Counted from the first letter of the stretch, positions 15,964 to 24,915 are shown. The stretch is 64,000 nucleotides of DNA from Mesorhizobium australicum (GCF_900177325.1 NZ_FXBL01000004.1:4965501-5029500), one strand, 5' to 3'. Notes: a model not told the origin generated them from the sequence alone. Made by a program: numbers and translations.

Positions 15964-16995
15964 ATGGCCAAATGGCAATTCACCAAAGGCATGCACGACC
16001 TCGGTAACGGCTGCTATGCCTACCTGTTGCCGGACGGCAGCTGGGGCTGGTCGAATGCGGGTCTGATCGTGGACGGCGACGCGACGCTTATGGTCGACAC
16101 GCTGTTCGACCTCAAGCTCACCGCAGAGATGCTCGAAACCTATCGCGCCTCGATCCCTGCCGCGAAGTCGATCGACGTGCTGGTCAATACGCATGCCGAC
16201 GGCGACCATACCTTCGGCAACCAGCTCGTCGAAGGCGCACGTATCATCGGCACGCAAGGGACGGTCACCGACTTCGCCCGCTTCGATCCGACCGTCGTGC
16301 AGAACATCTGCCTCAACGCGGAGCAGTTCGGCAGCGCCGGCGTCTTCATGCGCGAGTGCTTTCGGCCGTTCGATTTTTCCAGGATCACGCTCACGCCGCC
16401 GACAGAAACCTTCTCGGGCACGCTCGACCTCATGGTCGGATCCAAGAAGGTCCAGCTCATCGAGGTCGGACCGTCGCATTCGCTGGGCGATGCGCTGATC
16501 TACGTGCCGGACGACAAGGTGCTCTACACAGGCGATATCCTGTTCACCGGCGGCACGCCGATCGCATGGTACGGACCGGTCAATCGCTGGATCGACGTCT
16601 GCGACAGGGTGCTGAACATGGATGTCGAGACGATCGTCGCCGGCCATGGCCCGATCTCGACCAAGGACGACGTGCGCGAGATGCGGGACTACCTGCAGCA
16701 TGTGAGCGACGAAGCGCGACCGCTCTGGGAGCAGGGCATGGACTATCTCGAGGCGTCGTACAAGATCGACCTCGGCAAATACCGGGACCGGGAAGACGCC
16801 GAGCGCGTGGTGGTCACCGTGCAGACGCTGTTCGACGATTTTGCCGATGCGCCGCAGCGGCCGGTGCGCGCGCCGATCCCCTATTTCGCCGAGATGAAGG
16901 GCTTCCGGCACCATCTCGGCCGCGGCCCCGTGCATGAGGCCTATTGCAAGGCCTGCGGCATTGAGCAGGGCTTTCGCGCCCGCGAAGCGAAATAA
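15964..16995 (+). CDS. MBL-fold metallo-hydrolase
   Basis: 343-aa metallo-beta-lactamase-fold protein. The first metal motif is H77-A-D-G-D-H82, so the second position of the usual HxHxDH is Asp. H172 (GPSHSLGD), D191 (YTGDILF) and H228 (AGHGP) follow in the expected order. ATG 15964 has AGGAGA 6 nt upstream, whereas the 10-codon extension lacks a site. Related enzymes hydrolyse esters, thioesters or lactones. As last gene of the TRAP operon it may open or hydrolyse the imported compound or its CoA ester; that is inference. Confidence 0.88.
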   Translation: MAKWQFTKGMHDLGNGCYAYLLPDGSWGWSNAGLIVDGDATLMVDTLFDLKLTAEMLETYRASIPAAKSIDVLVNTHADGDHTFGNQLVEGARIIGTQGTVTDFARFDPTVVQNICLNAEQFGSAGVFMRECFRPFDFSRITLTPPTETFSGTLDLMVGSKKVQLIEVGPSHSLGDALIYVPDDKVLYTGDILFTGGTPIAWYGPVNRWIDVCDRVLNMDVETIVAGHGPISTKDDVREMRDYLQHVSDEARPLWEQGMDYLEASYKIDLGKYRDREDAERVVVTVQTLFDDFADAPQRPVRAPIPYFAEMKGFRHHLGRGPVHEAYCKACGIEQGFRAREAK

Positions 16996-17010
16996 GCTGG
17001 TTTGAAGCGC

Positions 17011-18030
17011 TCAGCCACGCGGGAACGCGTGAGTGCGCAGGACGGCGATGCGGCCGTGATCGCCCTTCGCCACCTTCGTTTCCGGCGGCACGTCGAGCTC
17101 CACCAGGGAGCCGTCGGACAGCGACGCCAGGAGACGCCGGCCATCGGGCCGGTCGATGACGCGTGAGACCACGGCCGGGATGGACCCGGCCGTATTCCAT
17201 TCCAGGTCGGCGGGCCGGACGAAGATCTCGACCGATCCGTCCTCGACGCCGGGCAGCTCGATAACGCCTCCGGCCACCTGCGCCCTTCCATGAGACGCGA
17301 CGGCTTCAAGCCGGTGCGCGTCGCCCAGGAAGCGCGTGACGAAGGGCGAGTTCGGCTGCCGGCAGACCTCTTCCGGTGTGCCCTGCTGGACGATCTTTCC
17401 CTGGTCCAGGATGACCACGCGGTCGGCCAGATCCAGCGCCTCTTCCTGATCGTGCGTGACGAAGAGTGTGGTGATGCCGAGTTCGTCATGGATCTCGCGC
17501 AGCCAGCGGCGCAGGTCGCGCCGCACATTTGCGTCGAGCGCGCCGAATGGTTCGTCGAGCAAGAGCACCTTCGGATCGACGGCGAGCGAGCGCGCAAGCG
17601 CCACGCGCTGGCGCTGGCCGCCGGAGATCTGCGACGGGAACCGGTTGCCCAGGCCGGAGAGCTTCACGAGCACGAGGAGGTCGTTGACGCGCGCCTCGAT
17701 CTCGGCCCCGCTGCGCTTGCGCTTTGAGACCTTCATGCCGAAGGCGATGTTCTCGGCCACCGTCATATGCGGGAAAAGGGCATAGTGCTGGAACACGAAG
17801 CCGACGCCGCGATCGCGCACCGGTATGTCGGTGGCATCCTGCTCGCCGAACAGGATGCGTCCACCGTCGGCATATTCGAGGCCGGCGACCATGCGCAGGA
17901 TCGTCGTCTTGCCGGAGCCGGACGGACCAAGCAGCGCAACCAGCTCGCCGCTGCCGATCTCGAGCGAGACGCCGCGTACGGCGCGGAACGTGTCGAAGGT
18001 CTTCACCACATTGTCGAGCGTGATCTTCAT
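17011..18030 (-). CDS. cysA: Sulfate/thiosulfate ABC transporter ATPase
   Basis: 339-aa ATP-binding subunit that energises sulfate import. Walker A GPSGSGKT is at residues 35-42, the signature QISGGQRQRV near 133-142, Walker B LLLDEPFGALDA near 155, and the H-loop in FVTHDQEEALDLADR. A short TOBE-like C-terminal domain follows. ATG 18030 overlaps the cysW stop by 4 bp. The order binding protein-cysT-cysW-cysA supports the sulfate assignment over other CysA-like ATPases. Confidence 0.93.
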   Translation of the reverse strand: MKITLDNVVKTFDTFRAVRGVSLEIGSGELVALLGPSGSGKTTILRMVAGLEYADGGRILFGEQDATDIPVRDRGVGFVFQHYALFPHMTVAENIAFGMKVSKRKRSGAEIEARVNDLLVLVKLSGLGNRFPSQISGGQRQRVALARSLAVDPKVLLLDEPFGALDANVRRDLRRWLREIHDELGITTLFVTHDQEEALDLADRVVILDQGKIVQQGTPEEVCRQPNSPFVTRFLGDAHRLEAVASHGRAQVAGGVIELPGVEDGSVEIFVRPADLEWNTAGSIPAVVSRVIDRPDGRRLLASLSDGSLVELDVPPETKVAKGDHGRIAVLRTHAFPRG

Positions 18031-18923
18031 GCCTTCGCTCCCTGTTCGGCGACGACGGGGCCGGCGAGCGCCGGGCGTCCCGCCCGGCCGGCGCCCCGGC
18101 GTTCGAGAATGACCTTGGCCACGATCGTGACGAGCGCGAGCGCGGTCAGGATGGACGCCGCCGCGAAGGCGCCCGCCGTCTGGTAGTCGTGATAGAGCAG
18201 CTCGATGTGCAGCGGCAGCGTATTGGTCTGGCCGCGGATGTTGCCCGACACGACCGAGACCGCGCCGAACTCGCCCATGACGCGGGCATTGCACAGCACC
18301 ACGCCGTAGAGCAGCGCCCAGCGGATGTTGGGCAGCGTCACGGAGAAGAAAGTGCGCCAGCCCGACGCACCAAGCGACGTGGCCGCCTCCTCAAGGTCCC
18401 GCCCTTGCGCCTGCATGAGCGGAATGAGCTCACGCGCGACGAAGGGCGCGGTGACGAACATCGAGGCGAGCACGATGCCCGGCAGCGCGAAAAGGATCTT
18501 GATGTCCGCCGACTGAAGCGCCGGGCCGAACAGACCCTGCAGTCCATAGACGAAGAGATAGGCGACGCCGGCCACGATCGGCGAGATCGAGAAGGGGATC
18601 TCGATGATGACGGTGAGCAGGCGCTTGCCGGGAAAATCGAACTTGGTGATCGCCCATGCGGCCGCGACGCCGAAGGCGGTGTTGACCGGAACGGCGATGA
18701 GCGCCGTCACGACCGTGAGCATGATCGCATGCCGCGTGTCGGGATGCGTGATGGTGGCCGCATAGGCCGACCAGCCGGCGGAAAAGGCCTGGACGAAGAT
18801 CACCACCAGCGGGGCGAGCACCAGAACCGCGCCGACGCCCAGCACGAAGCCGATCAGGCTGCGGCGGACGGCGGGGCTGTCGCCGATGCGCGGCGGCTTC
18901 TTGCGAATGGGTGCGGCGCTCAT
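18027..18923 (-). CDS. cysW: Sulfate ABC transporter permease CysW
   Basis: 298-aa inner-membrane permease with six hydrophobic segments. The EAA loop DLEEAATSLGASGWRTFFSVTLPNIRW (near residues 186-212, written here in parts) and SPIVAGVAYLFVYG are typical of CysW. A proline-rich hydrophilic N-terminus of about 25 residues precedes the first segment. It starts 1 bp after the cysT stop and overlaps cysA by 4 bp, forming a tight operon. Confidence 0.93.
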   Translation of the reverse strand: MSAAPIRKKPPRIGDSPAVRRSLIGFVLGVGAVLVLAPLVVIFVQAFSAGWSAYAATITHPDTRHAIMLTVVTALIAVPVNTAFGVAAAWAITKFDFPGKRLLTVIIEIPFSISPIVAGVAYLFVYGLQGLFGPALQSADIKILFALPGIVLASMFVTAPFVARELIPLMQAQGRDLEEAATSLGASGWRTFFSVTLPNIRWALLYGVVLCNARVMGEFGAVSVVSGNIRGQTNTLPLHIELLYHDYQTAGAFAAASILTALALVTIVAKVILERRGAGRAGRPALAGPVVAEQGAKA

Positions 18924-18924
18924 G

Positions 18925-19746
18925 TCACGACCTCTGCGTATAGCGCAGCGCGCGCGACTGAAGGAGGTTCGTCACGGCGAGCATGACGAAGGCAGCGATG
19001 AGCATGACGGAGGCGATCGCTGCGGCCGCCTGGTAGTCGTATTCCTCCAGCCGGATAAAGGCGAGCAGCGCGGTGATCTCGGTCTCGAACGGCTGATTGC
19101 CGGCGATGAAGATGATGGCGCCGAACTCGCCAAGGCTGCGGGCAAAGGCAAGCGACACACCCGCGAGCAGCGCCGGCGTCAGCAGCGGCAGGATCACCCG
19201 CCGGAAGATCTCGCTGTCCGTCCCGCCGAGCGACTGGGCCGCCTCCTCCAGCGCCGGATCGAGATCCTCGAGCACCGGCTGCACCGTGCGCACGATGAAA
19301 GGCAGGCTGGTGAACGCCATCGCGATCATGATGCCGAGCGGCGTGTAGGCGACCTGCACGCCGATGCGGTCGAAGAAGAAGCCGAACCAGCCGCCGGGTG
19401 CGAACAGCGTCGTGAGCGCGATGCCGGCGACCGCCGTCGGCAGCGCAAAGGGAAGGTCGACGATCGCGTCGACCAGCCGCTTGCCGGGAAAGGAGTAGCG
19501 GACCAGCACCCAGGCGAGCGCGACGCCGAAGACGACGTTGAAGGCAGTGGCCGCGGCGGCCGACAGCACCGTCACACGGTAGCTCGCCACGGCGCGGCCG
19601 GAGGAGATGATGCGCCAGTAGTCCTCGAACCCGAGGCTGCCCGCCTTCACGACCAGCGCGCCGAGCGGCAACAGCACGATCAGCCCCACGTAGAAGAGGG
19701 TGATGCCGAGCGACAGGTGGAACCCGGGCAGAACGCGTCGTCTCAA
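18925..19746 (-). CDS. cysT: Sulfate ABC transporter permease CysT (CysU)
   Basis: 273-aa inner-membrane permease, first of the sulfate permease pair. The EAA loop EEAAQSLGGTDSEIFRRV lies near residues 165-182, and LPFALPTAVAGI is a CysT hallmark. The frame opens with TTG at 19746; no in-frame ATG precedes the first membrane segment, so TTG or a nearby alternative start is likely. It is separated from the binding-protein gene by 71 bp carrying a terminator-like hairpin. Confidence 0.92.
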   Translation of the reverse strand: MRRRVLPGFHLSLGITLFYVGLIVLLPLGALVVKAGSLGFEDYWRIISSGRAVASYRVTVLSAAAATAFNVVFGVALAWVLVRYSFPGKRLVDAIVDLPFALPTAVAGIALTTLFAPGGWFGFFFDRIGVQVAYTPLGIMIAMAFTSLPFIVRTVQPVLEDLDPALEEAAQSLGGTDSEIFRRVILPLLTPALLAGVSLAFARSLGEFGAIIFIAGNQPFETEITALLAFIRLEEYDYQAAAAIASVMLIAAFVMLAVTNLLQSRALRYTQRS

Positions 19747-19763
19747 ACCAGATATCCCGAACA

Positions 19764-19797
19764 GGAAAAGGGCCGGCGGAGATGTAGCCGCCGGCCC
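19764..19797 (-). terminator. Attenuator hairpin between sulfate-binding protein gene and cysT
   Basis: On the minus strand a perfect 10-bp stem GGGCCGGCGG / CCGCCGGCCC (19788-19797 with 19770-19779) is followed by TTTTCC. It looks like an intrinsic terminator with partial read-through, giving more binding protein than permease. Confidence 0.7.
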
Positions 19798-19817
19798 GCG
19801 ATGGCGAAACCTATTAT

Positions 19818-20801
19818 TCAGCGCTCGCCGTAGATCTGGTCAAGCAGTCCGCCGGAAGCGAAGTGCTCTTCCTGAACCTTGGCCCAGCCGCCGAAAACGT
19901 CGTCTACCGTTACAAGCCGGATGTCAGGGAACTGATCCTTGAACTTGGCAGCAACAGCCTCGTCGTTGACGCGATGGCCTCTCTCGGCGGCGATCGTCTG
20001 GCCTTCCGGTGAATAGAGGAAGTCCAGATAGGTCTTGGCGAGATCACGAGTGCCGTGCTTGTCGACCACCCTGTCGACGATGGCGACAGGAAACTCCGCC
20101 AGAAGGCTGACCGAAGGAACGACCAGGTCGAACTTGTCCTCGCCGAACTCCTTCGCGATGCCGCGAGTCTCCGCCTCGAAGGTGATCAGCACGTCGCCGA
20201 TATTGCGCTCGACAAAGGTCGTGGTCGCGGCGCGGCCACCGGTGTCGAACACCGGGACGTTGGCGAAGATCTTCTTGACGAACTCGGTGACCTTGGCCTG
20301 ATCGTCGCCAAACTTCTCCTTCGCGTAGGCCGTCGCAGCGAGATAGGTGTAGCGCGCATTGCCGGAGGTCTTCGGATTGGGGAAGATGACCTTCACGTCG
20401 TCGCGGACGAGGTCGCCCCAGTCCTTGATGCCCTTGGGATTGCCTTCGCGCACGAGGAAGGACGGCATCGAATAGAAGGGCGAGGACTGGTTGGGAAAGT
20501 CGGCCTGCCAGTCGTCGGACACGAAGCCGTTCTTCACCAGGAAATCGATGTCGGTGACCTGGTTGAAGGTGACGACGTCGGCCTCGAGGCCTTCAACGAT
20601 GGCACGGGCCTGCTTCGACGTTCCGGCATGCGACTGATCGATCGTCACGCCCGGGTGCTTGGCGACGAAAGCCTCGTTCACCTGTGCGAAGAGTTCGCGC
20701 GCGATGTCGTAGGACGCGTTGAGGAGCTTGTTCGGCTCCTGCGCGGCCGCGGGAGAAAGCAGAAGCGCGAGCGCGGCGCCGACAAGGAGAAGTCTTTTCA
20801 T
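19818..20801 (-). CDS. Sulfate ABC transporter substrate-binding protein
   Basis: 327-aa periplasmic binding protein with signal peptide (residues 1-20, cleavage after SPAAA). Family landmarks of Sbp/CysP are LNASYDIARELF, HAGTSKQARAIVEGLEADVVTFNQ near 60, FPNPKTSGNARYTYLAA near 140 and the GGRAATTTFVERNIGDVLITFE segment near 188. It captures sulfate or thiosulfate and feeds CysTWA. It leads the sulfate operon; I could not identify a confident promoter in the upstream 228 bp. Confidence 0.93.
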   Translation of the reverse strand: MKRLLLVGAALALLLSPAAAQEPNKLLNASYDIARELFAQVNEAFVAKHPGVTIDQSHAGTSKQARAIVEGLEADVVTFNQVTDIDFLVKNGFVSDDWQADFPNQSSPFYSMPSFLVREGNPKGIKDWGDLVRDDVKVIFPNPKTSGNARYTYLAATAYAKEKFGDDQAKVTEFVKKIFANVPVFDTGGRAATTTFVERNIGDVLITFEAETRGIAKEFGEDKFDLVVPSVSLLAEFPVAIVDRVVDKHGTRDLAKTYLDFLYSPEGQTIAAERGHRVNDEAVAAKFKDQFPDIRLVTVDDVFGGWAKVQEEHFASGGLLDQIYGER

Positions 20802-21029
20802 CTGTTGCCATCCGACTGAGAGAGTGTAGCCGGAAAATAGACGAGCCGCGCGAGAAGCCGGAGAGACACCACGCTAAGTTACATTCAGCAGCGGAACATT
20901 CTTCCTCAAACCAGGGATCGAATGAGATTTGTTTTTCAAAATCCCATGCTGCCTACGCCGGGATGGAAAGACATGCCATCGAACGGCGCATTCGCGATAC
21001 GTTATGCTCACCCGGCGCGGTAAGGCGGC
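20802..21029. other. Intergenic region upstream of the sulfate operon
   Basis: 228 bp between the end of the hydantoinase operon and the sulfate-binding protein gene. It holds a weak stem (ATCCC/GGGAT around 20930-20955) followed on the minus strand by TTTTG, and an inverted repeat GGAA-N5-TTCC at 20893-20905. The latter could be part of the sulfate operon's control region. No riboswitch or gene is recognisable. Confidence 0.4.
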
Positions 21030-22604
21030 TTACGTCCTCTTGCCCCAGCCGCCGCCATTGGCGGTGTGGATCAGGATCTCGTCACCCGGCATGATCACGC
21101 AGCCGCTGACGAAGGAGTAGTCCTCGCGGCCGCCGTCCTTGCGGACCACGGAAATGCCGTTCGTGTCGCCATTGGCCCCGCCGGCCGAGCCCCAGACGGG
21201 AATGCGATTGCGGCTGTAGCCGGCCGACAGCACCGCCGGCGCGCGCGGCTGCAGCGATGCCGACAGGCCGCGCCCACCCTTGTGCAGGCTGGTTTCATCG
21301 GTGATCTCGTTGAGCCTGCGATAGCCGACGTCGATCCCGTACCGCGCCTCGCAGATTTCGACCGGACAGTTGAACGTGTCGCCGTGGCCGGTCGAATACA
21401 TCGCATCGAGCCCGTCACGCGTCGCCGTCGCGCCCCAGCCGCCCATCTGCGGCTCGACCATGGTGTAACGGCGGCCGGTATCGGGATGTAGACCTGCCAG
21501 CACCGTTCCGCAGATCGAGGCGAAATGGCCGGCCGGCAGTTTGTCCGGCTGCGGTTCCGCCATGCGACGGCAGAGCATGTCGTAGAGCCGCATCCGCGTC
21601 TCGAAATAGTAGCCATGCGGCGCCGTTCCCCGGACATCGAAGATCGTACCGGGCTCTGTGATAACTTCAAGCGGGCGGAACGAGCCCGAATTAGCGAACA
21701 GCGTCGGGTCGGTCAGCCCCTTGAACAGCGTCTGGCAGACGATCACCGCGCCATCGCGCGCGGTGTTGTAAGGCGCGGCGCGCTGCGCCGGATTGCCGCG
21801 CAGATCGACCGTGAACGTCTCGTCGGTGATCATGACCGTCGCGTGCCAGACCGCGCCGTCGTCCTGCTCTTCCTCGACCGTGAACGTGCCCTTCGGCAAG
21901 GCTTTCAGGCCGGCCCGTGCACGCCGCTCGCCTTCGACGAACAGCGCCTCGATGGCCCGGTGGTAGGCGTCGGCGCCATAGGTCTCGATCAGTTGCTTGA
22001 TGCGCTGCTCCGCCTTGCGGCCAGCGGCAACCTGCGACCAGAGATCACCTTCGACGAACTCCGGCAGGCGGGAATTGACCATGATGATGTCGAACACCGA
22101 GCGGATCGGCTGACCGTTCTCGAACAGTTTTACCGCAGGCAGGCGCAGGCCTTCCTGGAACACTTCGGTGACGTCCACTGCCATCGATCCCGGCGTCTTG
22201 CCGCCAACGTCGTTCCAGTGTCCGACCGAAGCAGCCCAGGCGACGCAGGTGCCATCAGCGAACACGGGCTGCGCCACGATGACGTCGTTGAGATGGGTCA
22301 CCCCGCCATAGGCCGGGTCGTTGGTGATGTAGCAGTCGCCATCGCGGATGTTGTCGAGCCCGTACATCTCGATGATGCGGTAGACCGCCTTGTCGAGCAT
22401 GCCGATGAAGCTCGGTATGCCGGCGCCAGAGCTGACCAGATGGCCATGGCGGTCCATCACCCCGGTGCCCACGTCGAGCACCTCATAGATGATCGGGCTC
22501 ATCGCGGTCTTCTTCAGCACCGCGAACATCTCGTCGGCGGCAGCGACCAGGCCGGACTGGATGACCGATGTGGTGATCGGGTCGACGGCTGGGGTATTTG
22601 TCAT
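21030..22604 (-). CDS. Hydantoinase B/oxoprolinase family protein (second copy)
   Basis: 524-aa homologue of the HyuB subunit of ATP-dependent N-methylhydantoinase/5-oxoprolinase enzymes, which open cyclic imides or lactams. The N-terminus (ADEMFAVLKKTAMSPIIYEVLD) closely parallels the other HyuB at 25832-27496, and later landmarks are ITNDPAYGGVTHLNDVIV and RYTMVEPQMGGWGA. ATG 22604 (MTNTPAV) starts the conserved domain; the arginine-rich extension upstream was rejected. It is the last gene of the operon, 13 bp after the MDR gene, and has no HyuA of its own nearby, so it may share the HyuA at 27507-29579 or act alone. Confidence 0.92.
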   Translation of the reverse strand: MTNTPAVDPITTSVIQSGLVAAADEMFAVLKKTAMSPIIYEVLDVGTGVMDRHGHLVSSGAGIPSFIGMLDKAVYRIIEMYGLDNIRDGDCYITNDPAYGGVTHLNDVIVAQPVFADGTCVAWAASVGHWNDVGGKTPGSMAVDVTEVFQEGLRLPAVKLFENGQPIRSVFDIIMVNSRLPEFVEGDLWSQVAAGRKAEQRIKQLIETYGADAYHRAIEALFVEGERRARAGLKALPKGTFTVEEEQDDGAVWHATVMITDETFTVDLRGNPAQRAAPYNTARDGAVIVCQTLFKGLTDPTLFANSGSFRPLEVITEPGTIFDVRGTAPHGYYFETRMRLYDMLCRRMAEPQPDKLPAGHFASICGTVLAGLHPDTGRRYTMVEPQMGGWGATATRDGLDAMYSTGHGDTFNCPVEICEARYGIDVGYRRLNEITDETSLHKGGRGLSASLQPRAPAVLSAGYSRNRIPVWGSAGGANGDTNGISVVRKDGGREDYSFVSGCVIMPGDEILIHTANGGGWGKRT

Positions 22605-22617
22605 GGTCGTCAGTCCT

Positions 22618-23616
22618 TCACAGGCCGGTTTCGATGACGACCTTGCCATGCGCCGTGCGCGGCTGGCTGAGATAGTCGAACGCCTCGATGTATTTCTCCA
22701 TCGGATAGACCCGGTCGATCGACGGCTTAAGCCGCCCGGCCGCCAGCATGTCGTAGACGAAGGCCTTGCCGCGCTCACACATCAGCGGATCCTCGACATA
22801 GTTGAACAGCGAATAGGGATGGAAGACGGCGTTCTTCTGGAACATGTCGACGAAAGGCAACGGCGGCCAGACGGTGTCCAGCGTGCCGTAGAAGTAGATG
22901 CGTGCGTTCTTCGCCAGTGCGGGGGCATACTGGTCGATCAGCCCTCCACCGACCGGATCGAACGCCATGGTCACGCCCTTGCCGCCGGTGATGTCGCGGA
23001 TGCGCGCGGCGAGGTCTTCCTTGCCGGTGACGATGACATGGTCTGCGCCCATCGAGCGCAGATACTCCTCGTTTTCGGCGAAGCGCGTGGTGCCGATCAT
23101 GGTGGCGCCGAGCAGGCGGCCGATCTCCAGCGAGGCGGCACCTGCCGTGCTGGTCGCCGCGGTCACGAGGACATGGCTGCCAGGGCCAACCGGCGTGACC
23201 TCCGCCAGCGGATAATAGGCGGTGAGATACTGCATCCAGATCGAGGCGCATTCGACCGCCGACAGGTTCGGCGGCGCCTTGGCGACGTAACGCGCATCGA
23301 TCACCATCGATTCCGTGCTGGCGCCGCGGTTGTCGTAGAAATAGGGCAGCGTGGACACCCGCTCGCCGATCGAGAAGCCTTCCACGCCCGGCCCAATGGC
23401 GTCGATGATGCCCGCCGCCTCGATGCCGACGCGCGCGGGGAAACGCGGGAAGCTGAAGGAGTAGTTGTCCTTCATCAGGTCCATGTCGCCCCAGTTCAGC
23501 GCGAAGGCTTCGACCCTGAGCCGCACCTCGCCAGCACCTGGCTTCTCGAACGGCTCCTCGCCGAGGCGCAGCCCCTGATAGCCGGAATAGTCGTGGATGT
23601 GCCAGGCGCGGGGCAT
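22618..23616 (-). CDS. Zinc-independent MDR oxidoreductase (quinone reductase-like)
   Basis: 332-aa medium-chain dehydrogenase/reductase. The GroES-like N-domain contains LNWGDMDLMKDNY and FPARVGIEAAGIIDAIG near residue 65. The Rossmann domain has VLVTAATSTAGAASLEIGRLLGATMIGTTR near 150-178, a variant of the usual AAxGGVG NADP motif. No catalytic zinc cysteine set is visible, placing it with quinone oxidoreductases or enoyl reductases. In an operon of ring-opening hydrolases it may reduce or oxidise an unsaturated intermediate; its substrate is unknown. Confidence 0.87.
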   Translation of the reverse strand: MPRAWHIHDYSGYQGLRLGEEPFEKPGAGEVRLRVEAFALNWGDMDLMKDNYSFSFPRFPARVGIEAAGIIDAIGPGVEGFSIGERVSTLPYFYDNRGASTESMVIDARYVAKAPPNLSAVECASIWMQYLTAYYPLAEVTPVGPGSHVLVTAATSTAGAASLEIGRLLGATMIGTTRFAENEEYLRSMGADHVIVTGKEDLAARIRDITGGKGVTMAFDPVGGGLIDQYAPALAKNARIYFYGTLDTVWPPLPFVDMFQKNAVFHPYSLFNYVEDPLMCERGKAFVYDMLAAGRLKPSIDRVYPMEKYIEAFDYLSQPRTAHGKVVIETGL

Positions 23617-23640
23617 GTATGGTCCTTTCGCGAGTGCTGC

Positions 23641-24741
23641 TCAGACCTGCACGACGTGCAGGTCGCGCGGCAGGTCGGACAGGATCTCGGGACCGTCGGC
23701 GCGCAGGATGACGATCTCCTCCAGCCGGATGCCGAAGCGGCCGGGGAGATAAATGCCGGGCTCGATGGAGAACACCATGCCCTCCTCCAGCACCGCCTCG
23801 GAGGTGGCCGTGATGTAGGGCGGCTCGTGGCCGTCGATGCCCAGCCCATGGCCGGTACGGTGGACGAAGAACTCGCCATAGCCGGCATCCGCGATGACGT
23901 TGCGCGCCGCCGCGTCGACCTCTTTCGCAAGCACGCCGGGCTTCGCCGCCTTCAATGCCGCCTGCACGGCCTTCTCGACGATGCCGTGGATCTGGCCGTA
24001 GCCTTCCGGCGGCTGGCCGATGACGGCCATGCGGGTGATGTCGCTCGGGAAGCCGCCCTTGCGGCCGCCGATGTCGATGACGATCGCGTCGCCCTCGGCA
24101 AGCTTGCGCTCGCCCGTCTGGTGGTGCGGGAAGGCGCCGTTCGGCCCGCCGCCGACGATCCAGAAGGCGGGCGTCGCACCTTCGGAGGCGAAGTGGTCGC
24201 GGATGATCGCCGCGAGCTCCTTCTCGGTGATCCCCGGCTTGACGGAGGCGAACGCCTTCTGCATCGCGCGGTCGGCGATCGAGGCGTTCATCTTCAGCGC
24301 CTTGTATTCGGCAGCGTCCTTGCGCATGCGCAGCGCCCCGACCGTCTCGGGCGTGAACGCATGCGTTGCATCCGGCAGCGCACCGAGCAGCAGCAGCGCG
24401 AAGTCGGCGCGCATCGTCTCGTCGAGCGCGACCTTCTTCGCCGACGCGGCACCGACATCGGCAAGCGCGGCGGCGAGTGCCGCATCGGGACCCTCCGCGT
24501 CGGCCCAGGTGTGGAAGGCGATGTCGGTGGATTCGCGCGTTCCCTCGGCATTGAGCACCGGCATCAGGAACGCCTCGCGCTCCGGGCCGACCAGCAGCAG
24601 GCAGGGCCGCTCGTCGGGATGAGGATGGAAGCCGAGCAGCCAGTCCATGTGCGAGCCGGGCGCGACCGCGACGAGGTCCGTGCCGGTTGCCTTCATCCGC
24701 CCGCGCAACGCGGCGAGCCTCCCCTTGGTGTCGACGGTCAT
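23641..24741 (-). CDS. M24 family metallopeptidase (Xaa-Pro peptidase-like)
   Basis: 366-aa pita-bread-fold enzyme with a creatinase-type N-terminal domain followed by the peptidase domain. The metal-binding set is visible: Asp in DAIVIDIGG, Asp in FPSDITR, His in HRTGHGLG, Glu in SIEPGIYLPG and Glu in RLEEIV. Retention of all five argues for a true dinuclear aminopeptidase/dipeptidase and against creatinase. RBS AAGGAGA precedes ATG 24741. Next to a dipeptide importer it probably trims imported peptides or an N-substituted amino acid. Confidence 0.9.
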   Translation of the reverse strand: MTVDTKGRLAALRGRMKATGTDLVAVAPGSHMDWLLGFHPHPDERPCLLLVGPEREAFLMPVLNAEGTRESTDIAFHTWADAEGPDAALAAALADVGAASAKKVALDETMRADFALLLLGALPDATHAFTPETVGALRMRKDAAEYKALKMNASIADRAMQKAFASVKPGITEKELAAIIRDHFASEGATPAFWIVGGGPNGAFPHHQTGERKLAEGDAIVIDIGGRKGGFPSDITRMAVIGQPPEGYGQIHGIVEKAVQAALKAAKPGVLAKEVDAAARNVIADAGYGEFFVHRTGHGLGIDGHEPPYITATSEAVLEEGMVFSIEPGIYLPGRFGIRLEEIVILRADGPEILSDLPRDLHVVQV

Positions 24742-24777
24742 GGGTGAATGTCTCCTTGCTCTTCAATACTCATGGTG

Positions 24778-24906
24778 CGCGCCCCCTCCACCACTACGTG
24801 GTCCCCCTCCCCCGCTTCGCAGGGGAGGATTGGCGGCGGCACGGCCGCTCCGATCCTCCCCCGTTTACGGGGGAGGGGAACCGCCGAAGGCGGTGGAGGG
24901 GGCGCG
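24778..24906. repeat. Palindromic intergenic mosaic repeat (129 bp)
   Basis: Perfect 15-nt inverted ends (CGCGCCCCCTCCACC at 24778-24792 and its complement at 24892-24906) enclose two internal hairpins built on CCTCCCC/GGGGAGG. Such GC-rich palindromic elements are scattered between genes in many Hyphomicrobiales genomes. It fills the 174-bp gap between two co-directional genes of the hydantoinase operon and could fold into a large RNA structure affecting downstream expression. Only one copy is in the window. Confidence 0.8.
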
Positions 24907-24915
24907 TCACAAACC

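Noticed and set aside
14244..15992. Minus-strand open frame of 582 codons opposite the TRAP permeases
   Set aside because: Its His/Asp/Glu-rich low-complexity product is the mirror of hydrophobic membrane codons; dctQ and dctM on the plus strand have full family motifs.
23641..24741. M24 protein as creatinase
   Set aside because: All five metal ligands of dinuclear aminopeptidases are retained, whereas creatinase lacks a metal site.
22489..24747. Plus-strand open frame of 752 codons opposite the MDR and M24 genes
   Set aside because: No recognisable domain and strongly biased composition; both minus-strand genes are well supported.
24742..24915. Possible CRISPR-like or IS-end structure
   Set aside because: There are inverted arms only, with no direct-repeat/spacer series and no transposase or target duplication; a mosaic intergenic element explains it.
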